Positions 52,891 to 60,044 of a stretch of 64,000 nt of DNA are shown piece after piece (the stretch's first letter is position 1; every line of letters begins with the position of its first letter). The stretch spans positions 1 to 64,000 of the forward strand of contig FMUA01000011.1 in the NCBI GenBank assembly GCA_900100595.1, in the 5' to 3' direction. A model generated the notes under the pieces. The model searched no databases, had not been told where the DNA came from, and saw only the letters and a list, made by a program, of their open reading frames with translations. Source of the stretch: Ruminococcaceae bacterium P7 (GTDB lineage: Bacteria > Bacillota > Clostridia > Oscillospirales > Acutalibacteraceae). A program made the position numbers and the translations under genes.

Positions 52891-53122
52891 CATGAAAGGA
52901 ATAACAATATGATAGGTATTATTGCAGGCTTCTTCACAGGAGGCTTTTTCGGCGTTGTTCTCATGTGTATTCTTGCCGCCGCCGGGCGGAGTGACGAGCA
53001 TACAGATATTCACGACACAGAAAACAAAGGATAATTCTAAGCCACACACAAACAAGGATAAATCTATATTTTTTTCAATTAGCAGCAGACAAACCGATTT
53101 TTTCGCGGTATAATATCGATGG
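52670..53122 (+). repeat. 452-bp direct repeat, right copy
   Basis: Partner of 42357-42808, about 98% identical, with one extra T in a T-run (53070 region). The copies are 10.3 kb apart in direct orientation, so recombination between them would delete or duplicate most of the element, including the left core. Confidence 0.93.
52909..53034 (+). CDS. Small single-pass membrane protein (DUF3789-like), right copy
   Basis: 41 residues, MIGIIAGFFTGGFFGVVLMC plus a polar tail GRSDEHTDIHDTENKG; one membrane helix. GAAAGG lies eight bases upstream of the ATG. It follows the sortase gene by 18 bases, so it is probably in the pilus operon. Function unknown; DUF3789-like proteins are common on integrative elements. 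Confidence 0.68.
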   Translation: MIGIIAGFFTGGFFGVVLMCILAAAGRSDEHTDIHDTENKG

Positions 53123-53175
53123 TGGAACTATGATATTTTCCGTAGTATTCTGTCTGACTGTGGGAAGGAGAAGAA

Positions 53176-53382
53176 ATGAACCAGACAGAAAACAACATGA
53201 AAATAGATGTTCCTCAAAAGCGAACCTATAAGGTGGACGAAATTGCAGCAATGCTGAATATCGGTCGCAGCTCGGCTTATAATCTCGTAAAAGAGGGACA
53301 TTTTAACACAGTGCGTATCGGGAACACCATAAGAGTTTCTAAGAGGTCTTTTGATGAATGGCTAGACCAACAAACATTCTGA
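53176..53382 (+). CDS. Excisionase (Xis-like HTH)
   Basis: 68 residues: 'YKVDEIAAMLNIGRSSAYNL' winged helix with 'GHFNTVRIGNTIRVSKRSFDEWL'. It is immediately upstream of the integrase (19-base gap), the usual xis-int order, with AAGGAG before the ATG. Paralogous to the protein at 43792. It should bend the att DNA and bias the integrase toward excision. Confidence 0.88.
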   Translation: MNQTENNMKIDVPQKRTYKVDEIAAMLNIGRSSAYNLVKEGHFNTVRIGNTIRVSKRSFDEWLDQQTF

Positions 53383-53401
53383 TAAGGAAAGGAATTTTAT
53401 T

Positions 53402-54778
53402 ATGGCATCGATAATCAAACGTAAAAAATCCTATTCTGTTGTTTACAACTATACGGACGAAAACGGTGAGATAAGACAAAAGTGGGAAACGTGGCATACC
53501 CACAAAGAGGCTTTGAAACGAAAGTCGGAGATTGAAAACAAACAAAACGAAGGTATTTTCATTCCTCCGAACAACCAAACTGTTTCTGATTTTCTGTATG
53601 ACTTTGTGTGTACATACGGAGAGAAAAAATGGGGCGTCTCCATGTACGATGCGCAAACCTCGCTTATTGCCAATTACATCAACCCTATTATCGGGGAAAT
53701 GGAAGTGCAGAGCATTACACCGCGCGTTGTGGATAAATACGTACAGATGCTTCAAAAAACGCCGTGTGTTTCGACAAAGACGAATAAAGCAAAGACGGAG
53801 TTTGTTACAAACTCTACCATTGAAAAAATCATTAAACTTCTCCGCTGCGCGTTTAAACAGGCTGTTCGTTGGGAAATGATAGGCAAAAATCCCTTTGACA
53901 ATCCCATTTTGCCTAAGACGCAGTATAAAAAGCGTGACATTTGGGATGCTGACACTATCCGTGTTGCATTGGATCAATGCGAGGACAGCAAGCTGTATAT
54001 CGCTATGAATCTGGCGTTTGCCTGTTCACTGCGTCTTGGTGAAATTCTCGGCTTAACTTGGAAGAATGTTCACATTGAGGACGAGGATATTGCAGCGGAC
54101 AATGCCTACATTTATATCGAGGCGGAACTTGAACGGGCTTCAAAGCGTGCTATTGAGGCAATCGGACAGAAGGACATATACCACATTTTTCAGCCTCTCA
54201 TGGCTAATACGAGCACAAGATTGATTTTGAAAAAGCCTAAGACAGATTCAAGTGTCAGAAAGGTATGGTTGCCGAGAACGGTTGCCTACATACTCAGAGA
54301 TTGGAAAAAGGCGCAGAATGAGCTTAAAGGCTTTTTGGGAGAGGAATATCAGGACTTTGATTTAGTGGTTGCCCTGTCAAACGGCCGTCCTTGTGAGGGC
54401 AGAATTATTCACAAGGAATTTGCCGCTCTCAAAGAGTCCGCAAAGCTTCCTAACGTTGTTTTTCATTCGCTGAGGCATTCCAGTACGACCTATAAGTTAA
54501 AGCTCAACCACGGCGATTTGAAGGCAACACAGGGCGATACAGGACACGCGGAGATCGATATGATCACAAAGGTCTACGCTCATATTCTTGACGAGGATCG
54601 CAAAATCAATGCGCAGAAGTTTGAAACCGCCTTTTATTCCAACCCTGATTTGAGAAAATCAGGTTCTCCGCAGGAGCCGTCACCCGCGCCCACGCTTGAT
54701 CTGAATGTGCTGATTGAGCAGTTGAAGCAATCTCCTGAGCTTGCAAACACATTAGCAGCTCTGATAAACGGACAGTAA
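53402..54778 (+). CDS. Tyrosine recombinase (integrase)
   Basis: 458 residues in the Tn916/ICE type: N-terminal arm-binding AP2-like domain (1-50), core-binding SAM-like domain (60-165), catalytic domain (175-400). Catalytic residues: Arg211 (CSLRLGEI), His355 and Arg358 (FHSLRHSST), His382 (DTGHAEI) and the nucleophile Tyr392 (KVYAH). It lies beside the tRNA-Arg cores, which it presumably recognises (CTTAGGAG in the anticodon loop). The long C-terminal tail (405-458) is Pro-rich then helical. It is the only integrase in the element. Confidence 0.95.
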   Translation: MASIIKRKKSYSVVYNYTDENGEIRQKWETWHTHKEALKRKSEIENKQNEGIFIPPNNQTVSDFLYDFVCTYGEKKWGVSMYDAQTSLIANYINPIIGEMEVQSITPRVVDKYVQMLQKTPCVSTKTNKAKTEFVTNSTIEKIIKLLRCAFKQAVRWEMIGKNPFDNPILPKTQYKKRDIWDADTIRVALDQCEDSKLYIAMNLAFACSLRLGEILGLTWKNVHIEDEDIAADNAYIYIEAELERASKRAIEAIGQKDIYHIFQPLMANTSTRLILKKPKTDSSVRKVWLPRTVAYILRDWKKAQNELKGFLGEEYQDFDLVVALSNGRPCEGRIIHKEFAALKESAKLPNVVFHSLRHSSTTYKLKLNHGDLKATQGDTGHAEIDMITKVYAHILDEDRKINAQKFETAFYSNPDLRKSGSPQEPSPAPTLDLNVLIEQLKQSPELANTLAALINGQ

Positions 54779-54812
54779 TCGACAGCAAACAACGGATAGT
54801 TCCTAAAAACTC

Positions 54813-54876
54813 CAATTAGCAAAAGTCAGTTTTTATTAGCAAATATCTTGTAAACTGTTCTAATCCAATTAGCAAA
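54813..54876. repeat. ATTAGCAA arm-type repeats, right end
   Basis: CCAATTAGCAAA, TTATTAGCAAAT and CCAATTAGCAAAT start near 54813, 54834 and 54866, between int and the tRNA-Arg core. They match the motif at the left end (43627-43770). The string AGCAAACAACGG(A/G) also occurs at both ends (43641 and 54784). Confidence 0.72.
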
Positions 54877-54978
54877 TATTCATGTTATGCAAAGTTACAT
54901 TTGCTTTTGTAAGTCTATGGTAATCGGACAAAAGAAAATGCACCGCATACCTCAAAAATGAGATAAACAGTGCATTTT

Positions 54979-55055
54979 TGGCGTCCCGGAAGGGGCTCGA
55001 ACCCCCGGCCTGTTGCTTAGGAGGCAACCGCTCTATCCAACTGAGCTACCGAGAC
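54979..55055 (-). tRNA. tRNA-Arg (anticodon CCT), intact
   Basis: A complete 77-nt tRNA with encoded CCA. 5' acceptor GTCTCGG pairs with CCGGGAC; D-arm GCTC...GAGC; anticodon stem GTTGC/GCAAC with loop CTCCTAA (anticodon CCT); T-arm GGGGG-TTCGAGC-CCCTT. Its acceptor and anticodon stems differ from those of the split tRNA-Arg (GTCTTCG/CGAGGAC), so it is not a restored version of that gene. It contains the core CTTAGGAG (55016-55023) and lies on the element side, 200 bases from int. Confidence 0.95.
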
Positions 55056-55089
55056 ATTTATAAAAATATTCATTTTTTATACAAATTTA

Positions 55090-55147
55090 GATTTGAACCA
55101 TCTGCCGCTTAGGAGGCGGACGCTCTATCCGGCTGAGCTACGAAGAC
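55090..55147 (-). pseudogene. Degenerate tRNA-Arg, 5' half with decayed 3' half
   Basis: 5' acceptor GTCTTCG, D-arm and anticodon loop CTCCTAAG are intact; after the core the T-arm is reduced to GGTTCAAATC and no acceptor 3' strand is present. The 5' half is nearly identical to 55221-55260, so this is a second, damaged copy of the attachment site. The core is at 55108-55115. Confidence 0.75.
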
Positions 55148-55220
55148 GTGTATTAAATTTACGATTATTCTACCACATTACCATACACTTTTCAATCAAA
55201 AGTGTGTGCTGCAACAATTT

Positions 55221-55260
55221 CTTAGGAGGCGGACGCTCTATCCTGCTGAGCTACGAAGAC
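55221..55260 (-). pseudogene. tRNA-Arg(CCT) 5' half, right attachment site
   Basis: 5' acceptor GTCTTCG, D-arm GCTC-AGCAGGATA-GAGC, anticodon stem TCCGC and loop up to CTCCTAAG. DNA beyond the core is unrelated to tRNA. It completes the 3' half at 43431-43475. This is the chromosomal end of the original gene. Confidence 0.85.
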
Positions 55261-55428
55261 GTATCACTCTTATCATTTTATCGCAAAGTTACGGCTTTGT
55301 CAAGCGTAGAATCGCAAATCCGACGGACGCGGTTTGTGAATCTTTTTTGATTTTTTTGGAAAATCTATTGTTTCTTTGTCTGCTTTTTGATATGATGGTA
55401 GGGAAAATATTTTTAACGGTGAATGATT
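55261..55428. other. Short gap before the alarmone synthetase gene
   Basis: With the tRNA pieces, 55056-55428 holds no coding gene. No clear promoter for the tRNA fragments or the next operon is recognised; GATATGATGG near 55388 could serve as a weak -10. Confidence 0.4.
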
Positions 55429-56022
55429 ATGGAAAATTCAAACAGCATTTACGGTTCCCACCTGCCCGTTTTAGAGGAAACAATGGACAAGCTCATGCGG
55501 CATATCGCGGAAATCCGCGAGGTCATGACCGAGCAGCTGGGAATGGATCCTGTGGAGCATTGCCTTTGCAGAATCAAAAGCGAGGAGAGTATGCGCGAGA
55601 AATGCCGCCGCAACAACCTTCCCGAAACAGCGGAGAGCGCTTTGACGAAATTATACGACGCCATCGGACTGCGTATCGTCTGCGCTTTTGTCGACGACGT
55701 CTATACCATCCGCGACTATCTGGTCAATTCGGAGCAGTACAAAATCGTGAAGGAGAAGGACTACATCCGCCGCGCGAAGCCCAACGGCTACCGCAGCTAC
55801 CACATGATTCTGCGCACGCAGAGCGGCTACTATGCCGAGATCCAGCTGCGCACCATTTCAATGGACACATGGGCGGCGCTGGAGCATCATCTCAAATATA
55901 AGAAGAACCTCGGCGGTCACGTCGATCTGATCGTCAGCGAGCTGAAGCGCTGTGCCGACGAGCTGGCGTCCACTGACCTCTCGATGCAGACCATCCGTGA
56001 CATGATATTGGAAAAGGAGTAA
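55429..56022 (+). CDS. Small alarmone synthetase (RelA/SpoT domain)
   Basis: 197 residues containing only a RelA/SpoT nucleotidyltransferase domain: 'VEHCLCRIKSEESMREKCRR' binds ATP, 'ALTKLYDAIGLRIVCAFVDDVYTIRDYL' carries the catalytic region, 'DYIRRAKPNGYRSYHMILR' and 'YYAEIQLRTISMDTWAALEH' are the family motifs (usually EIQIRT). Small alarmone synthetases make (p)ppGpp without a hydrolase domain. The ATG at 55429 is six bases after GGTGA; an ATG at 55423 is possible. It precedes a two-component pair by 3 bases. Confidence 0.9.
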   Translation: MENSNSIYGSHLPVLEETMDKLMRHIAEIREVMTEQLGMDPVEHCLCRIKSEESMREKCRRNNLPETAESALTKLYDAIGLRIVCAFVDDVYTIRDYLVNSEQYKIVKEKDYIRRAKPNGYRSYHMILRTQSGYYAEIQLRTISMDTWAALEHHLKYKKNLGGHVDLIVSELKRCADELASTDLSMQTIRDMILEKE

Positions 56023-56025
56023 GCC

Positions 56026-56697
56026 ATGAAAATTTTACTTGCGGAAGATACCGCAGATTTAAATAAGGTACTCTGCGCGGTTTTGGCGCATGAGGGACAC
56101 GACGTCACGCCGACCTTTGACGGTGAGGAGGCGCTCGCGCAGATCGAGAGTCAGGGCTTTGACTGCCTTGTGCTCGACATCATGATGCCCAAGAAGGACG
56201 GTATTCAGGTGCTGCGCGAGGTGCGCGCCAAGAATATTCTCACGCCCGTGCTGATGCTGACCGCCAAGAGTGAGATCGACGACAGGGTCGCGGGTCTGGA
56301 CGCGGGAGCGGACGACTACCTGACCAAGCCCTTCGCGATGAAGGAGCTGCTTGCGCGCGTCAGAGCGCTGACAAGGCGCAAGACCGAGTATGCCACCAAT
56401 GACCTGAGCTTTCACGATATTCAGCTGCACGCGCAGACCTTTGAGCTGACAAGCGAGAACAGCGTGCGCCTGAGCGTCAAGGAGTTCGAGCTGATGCAGC
56501 TGCTGATTCTCCATCCCGATCGACCGCTGAGCTGCGACTATATCATCGAAAACATCTGGAGCCGCGAGCCGGACGCGTCGTCCGACACGGTATTTCTGTA
56601 TATTTCCTACCTGCGCCGCAAGCTGAAAGCCATCGCTTCGACCTCCCATATCGAGGGCGACAGCGAGAGCGGCTTCTTCCTGAGAAAAACGGAGTGA
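56026..56697 (+). CDS. OmpR-family response regulator
   Basis: 223 residues. Receiver domain with phosphoacceptor Asp51 (LVLDIMMPKKDG) and Lys101-region 'DDYLTKPFAMKEL'; winged helix at 130-220 ('VRLSVKEFELMQLLI', 'DTVFLYISYLRRKLKAI'). It starts 3 bases after the alarmone synthetase and 4 bases before the kinase, so the three genes form one operon. Confidence 0.94.
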   Translation: MKILLAEDTADLNKVLCAVLAHEGHDVTPTFDGEEALAQIESQGFDCLVLDIMMPKKDGIQVLREVRAKNILTPVLMLTAKSEIDDRVAGLDAGADDYLTKPFAMKELLARVRALTRRKTEYATNDLSFHDIQLHAQTFELTSENSVRLSVKEFELMQLLILHPDRPLSCDYIIENIWSREPDASSDTVFLYISYLRRKLKAIASTSHIEGDSESGFFLRKTE

Positions 56698-56701
56698 TAC
56701 C

Positions 56702-58021
56702 ATGAACGAAAAAGCAATCAAAAAGCTGCGGCGGAAATTCACGATTCTCGCGCTGCTTTCGTTTGTCGCGGTAATGCTTTTTATGAGCATCACCATATAT
56801 ATCACGAATGTGGTAACAACAAGCCGTCAGGTTGAGAACACGCTGAATTTTCTCACCTCTGACAGCCGCATCGCGCAGGACGCGCTGGGCGGTCTGATGA
56901 CGATGGACGAGGCGCAGCCCGCAGAGGATATCCCCGAGGAGAACAGCGGATTTATGGACGGTATCTTCGGCGCGCTGCGCGATATGTTCAACACCAACGC
57001 CAAGTCCCGCAGCGAGGTGATGTATTCGCTGCGATACTTCACGGTCATCTATCTGAACGACGAGCCGATTGAGGTACTGCACCTCAACGAGATGGATGAA
57101 AGCGAAGCGATCGGGATCGCGGAATATGTCAGAGCGGAAGCGGGAGACGAGAAAAGCGGAAAGGTGGGGAATTACGCCTATAAAATCAAAACAGCGGGGA
57201 ATTCCTCCGCGCTGGTGCTCATGAATATCGAAAATGAGCTTGCGAACGTCAGACGCGTCGGCAACATCACGCTGACGCTGAGCATCTTCGGTTCGCTGCT
57301 TGCGCTGATCGTGGTTCGTATTCTGTCGAAAATCGCCATCCAGCCCGAAATCCGCAACGCGGAGAATCAGAAGAAGTTCATCACCAACGCCAGCCATGAG
57401 CTGAAAACACCGCTTGCGGTCATCCGTGCCAACACCGAGCTGGAAATGATGATGCACGGCGAGGACGAGTGGAACCGGTCGACGATGAATCAGGTCGACC
57501 GCATGACGGGACTGATACAGAACCTCGTCATGATCGCCAAGGCGGACGAGAAGGCGAACAAGGAGGACATGAGCCAGACGGATATCTCCGAGGTCGTCAG
57601 CGGAACGGCGGACACCTTCCTGCCTGTCGCGACCCAGAGCGGCAAGAATTTGACAAAGGACATTCCCGCGGGAATCACGATGCTTGCGCACGAGTCGCAC
57701 ATCCGTCAGCTGACGTCGCTGCTGATCGACAACGCGATCAAGTACTGCGACGACGGCGGCACGATCGACGTGGCACTCGCGCAGAAGGGCAAGGGTGTGA
57801 AGCTCACGGTATCCAATCACTACGCCGAGGGCGAAAATGTGGACTACAGCCGTTTCTTCGACCGCTTTTTCCGTCAGGACGAGTCGCACAACATCGACAA
57901 GGGCGGCTACGGCATCGGATTGTCCATTGCCGACAGCCTTGTGCGCCAGTACAAGGGCAAAATCGACGTGTCGTGGAAGGACGGCGTGATATCGTTTGTC
58001 TGCGTTCTGAAAGGTGTTTGA
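56702..58021 (+). CDS. Sensor histidine kinase
   Basis: 439 residues. Two membrane helices (about 14-36 and 189-210) flank an extracellular region of about 150 residues. HisKA with His232 (FITNASHELKTPLAV), then HATPase: 'LLIDNAIKYC' N-box, 'DRFFRQDESHNIDKGGYGIG' and 'LSIADSLVR' G2 region. No HAMP domain is evident. The extracellular domain is of unknown type, so the signal is unknown. Partner is the regulator encoded 4 bases upstream. Confidence 0.93.
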   Translation: MNEKAIKKLRRKFTILALLSFVAVMLFMSITIYITNVVTTSRQVENTLNFLTSDSRIAQDALGGLMTMDEAQPAEDIPEENSGFMDGIFGALRDMFNTNAKSRSEVMYSLRYFTVIYLNDEPIEVLHLNEMDESEAIGIAEYVRAEAGDEKSGKVGNYAYKIKTAGNSSALVLMNIENELANVRRVGNITLTLSIFGSLLALIVVRILSKIAIQPEIRNAENQKKFITNASHELKTPLAVIRANTELEMMMHGEDEWNRSTMNQVDRMTGLIQNLVMIAKADEKANKEDMSQTDISEVVSGTADTFLPVATQSGKNLTKDIPAGITMLAHESHIRQLTSLLIDNAIKYCDDGGTIDVALAQKGKGVKLTVSNHYAEGENVDYSRFFDRFFRQDESHNIDKGGYGIGLSIADSLVRQYKGKIDVSWKDGVISFVCVLKGV

Positions 58022-58034
58022 TTTCAAATAATAA

Positions 58035-58137
58035 GACCGAATCAATCGAGGGGATCTCTAATAATTCAATGTCGTGCTTATGCGCGGTAGGGAATTTTTA
58101 GAGGTTCCCTCAAGGGGTTGATTCGGTCGTTTTTTTA
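58035..58137 (+). terminator. Terminator with a MITE-like inverted repeat in its loop
   Basis: Outer stem GACCGAATCAA (58035-58045)/TTGATTCGGTC (58118-58128) is followed by GTTTTTTT. The 72-base loop contains a second imperfect inverted repeat, 58048-58067 and 58092-58111, matching at 17 of 20 positions (GAGGG.A.CTCTAA.AATTC). It ends the 55429-58021 operon and lies against the end of fbp on the other strand. Confidence 0.78.
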
Positions 58138-60018
58138 TTTTGTATCGCTGCCTGCGCCCTTGTACATCTGCAGCAGGCGGAACAAATCCGCGATCTGATT
58201 GCGGATGCGTTCTCCCCGGTCGGTGTCGTCGACCATCACGCGGTAGCGTTCGGTTTCGACGATCTCGGAGCTGGAGCGGATGTCCTTGTTGGCGCGCAGC
58301 GCTGCTCCGACGCTCTCGAACGGCTGATGCGCTTTGAGCCGCAGTCCGTGGGAGTTGAAAATCAGGGTATAGCCCGCGATGCCCGTCGTGTCGTGGTATT
58401 CGCGGCAGAAGCCGCCGTCGATCACCAGCAGCTTGCCGTTTGCGCGGATCGGAAGCTCGCCTTTGACGGTGCGCACAGGCGTGTGACCGTTGACGATGTG
58501 GGCGTATTTCGTGACAAGCCCGAACTCGCTGAGGATTTTCCCGCAGATCGCTTCCTCGTGATAGAGCGTGTAGTAGGGGTTTTTCTCTTCCGTCCACGCG
58601 GTCTTGTCGGCGATGTACGTCCGCTCAAAGGTCTTGATGTTCCTGCCGCAGAGGGGAGACTTCCTGCCGCACCAGAGGTACCACATGAAATCCAGCGCGT
58701 CGCGGTCGTTTCCGCGGCTGAAAAAGGCGCGCCGTGCCGCGCTGTCCGCGAGGTCAAAGTAAGCTCGACCGCTGACGCGCTGCCCGAAGTGCTCGACCGC
58801 ATCGAAATCGCCGTCGGGCGTGAGCGGTACGCAGCCGTGATAGAGCAGGTTGCCGTTGTGACAGCGGTACATACCGCCCTTTTCATAGAGAAAGGCGACG
58901 TGGCGGCGCAGCACCGCGCTGCCCGTGAAGTAGGCTTTCAGCCTGTCGATAACCGCCTGCTCCTCCTCCGTCAGCGCGTAGGGGTTGTCCTCGCTGACGG
59001 TCGGGAAGCGGCTTTCGCTGAGCGTGTAGGTCTTGCCGTCAATGGTGATCTGTCCGTCATGTACCTTGTCAAGCAGCAGGCGGTCGTTCATCTCGTATTC
59101 GGGATGGCGCAGGATCGTCTGACCCTCGAGCTTGAACTGGATGACGCAGATCGCTTTGAGCGCCGCGTCCATCGGCTCGAGGTCGGGATAAATCGTCTGC
59201 GCAAACAGTGTCAGCTTGCGAAGACTCACGCCGTAGCCGTTTTCGAGCGTCCGCAGACAGCTGTACTTGATGCAGTTGCGCACGACGTTGGCGATGCAGG
59301 CTTCACTGCCTGCCGCCGCGCCCATCCAGAGAATATCGTGGTTGCCCCATTCGATATCGAGCGAATGGGGAGGACGCGCGGTGAGCAGCTCCATGATCTT
59401 GTCCGCCGAATCGCCGCGGTCGAAGATATCTCCGACGATGTGCAGCCTGTCGACCGCAAGGCGTTTGAGCAGCTCCGCGAGCGAGATCAAAAAGTCCTCC
59501 GCGCTGATTTCGATGACCGTGTCGAGGATGACCTTGTGATAGTGCACCTGATTGTCGTCCTCGTCCTTCTGCGCGTGCAGCAGCTCGTCGAGAATATAGG
59601 CATAGTCCTCGGGCATCGCCTTGCGCACCTTGGAGCGCGTGTATTTGGAGGACAGCGTGCGCGCCAGCTCGATCATGATGTTGAGCGTGCGCGTGTACCA
59701 TTCACGGTCGGGGACGCCCTCGTCACGCAGCAGGCGGAGCTTTTCCTTCGGGTAGTAGATCAGTGTGCACAGCTCCTTGCGCTCCTCGTCGGAGAGCGTG
59801 TCGCAGTAGAGCCTGTCCACCTTCTCGCGGATAACGCCCGAGCAGTTGTTGAGAATGTGATAGAACGCCTCATACTCGCCGTGAAGGTCGCTCATAAAGT
59901 GCTCGGTGCCCTTGGGCAGGTTGAGAATGGCGGTGAGATTGATGATCTCGCGCGATAACGCGCGCATGGTGGGATATTTCTCGGCGAGAAGCTGAAAATA
60001 CTTTTTCCGTTCGTCCAT
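58135..60018 (-). CDS. fbp: Fructose-1,6-bisphosphatase, class III
   Basis: 627 residues, the class III (Bacillus Fbp) type. Calcineurin-like metallophosphatase motifs: 'FMSDLHGEYEAF', 'IVGDIFDRGDSADKIME', 'WGNHDILWMGAAAG' and 'AHIVNGHTPVRTVKGE'. It hydrolyses fructose-1,6-bisphosphate in gluconeogenesis. Class III is common in Firmicutes. AGGAGG lies six bases before the ATG. It follows the phosphohexomutase gene by 26 bases on the same strand, so they may be co-transcribed. Confidence 0.95.
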   Translation of the reverse strand: MDERKKYFQLLAEKYPTMRALSREIINLTAILNLPKGTEHFMSDLHGEYEAFYHILNNCSGVIREKVDRLYCDTLSDEERKELCTLIYYPKEKLRLLRDEGVPDREWYTRTLNIMIELARTLSSKYTRSKVRKAMPEDYAYILDELLHAQKDEDDNQVHYHKVILDTVIEISAEDFLISLAELLKRLAVDRLHIVGDIFDRGDSADKIMELLTARPPHSLDIEWGNHDILWMGAAAGSEACIANVVRNCIKYSCLRTLENGYGVSLRKLTLFAQTIYPDLEPMDAALKAICVIQFKLEGQTILRHPEYEMNDRLLLDKVHDGQITIDGKTYTLSESRFPTVSEDNPYALTEEEQAVIDRLKAYFTGSAVLRRHVAFLYEKGGMYRCHNGNLLYHGCVPLTPDGDFDAVEHFGQRVSGRAYFDLADSAARRAFFSRGNDRDALDFMWYLWCGRKSPLCGRNIKTFERTYIADKTAWTEEKNPYYTLYHEEAICGKILSEFGLVTKYAHIVNGHTPVRTVKGELPIRANGKLLVIDGGFCREYHDTTGIAGYTLIFNSHGLRLKAHQPFESVGAALRANKDIRSSSEIVETERYRVMVDDTDRGERIRNQIADLFRLLQMYKGAGSDTK

Positions 60019-60044
60019 GGTGCCGCCTCCTGTTATACTGTATA

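Larger units (their letters stand above)
43476..55228. mobile_element. Integrative element in tRNA-Arg(CCT)
   Basis: An 11.75-kb element bounded by CTTAGGAG cores at 43468-43475 and 55221-55228, each attached to one half of the same tRNA-Arg gene. It carries Xis-like genes near both ends, a tyrosine integrase at the right end, DUF6017-like and DUF3991/toprim genes, an LPD-type protein, a toxin-antitoxin pair, an LPXTG pilus operon with two sortases, and a complete tRNA-Arg(CCT). No relaxase, type IV coupling or secretion genes are seen and one LPD/pilin junction is a deletion, so autonomous transfer is unlikely. Cores also occur at 55016 and 55108, so the right part may be layered from several insertions. 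Confidence 0.8.

Noticed and set aside
58327..59958. Plus-strand open frame of 543 codons opposite fbp
   Set aside because: Shadow of fbp for the same reason.
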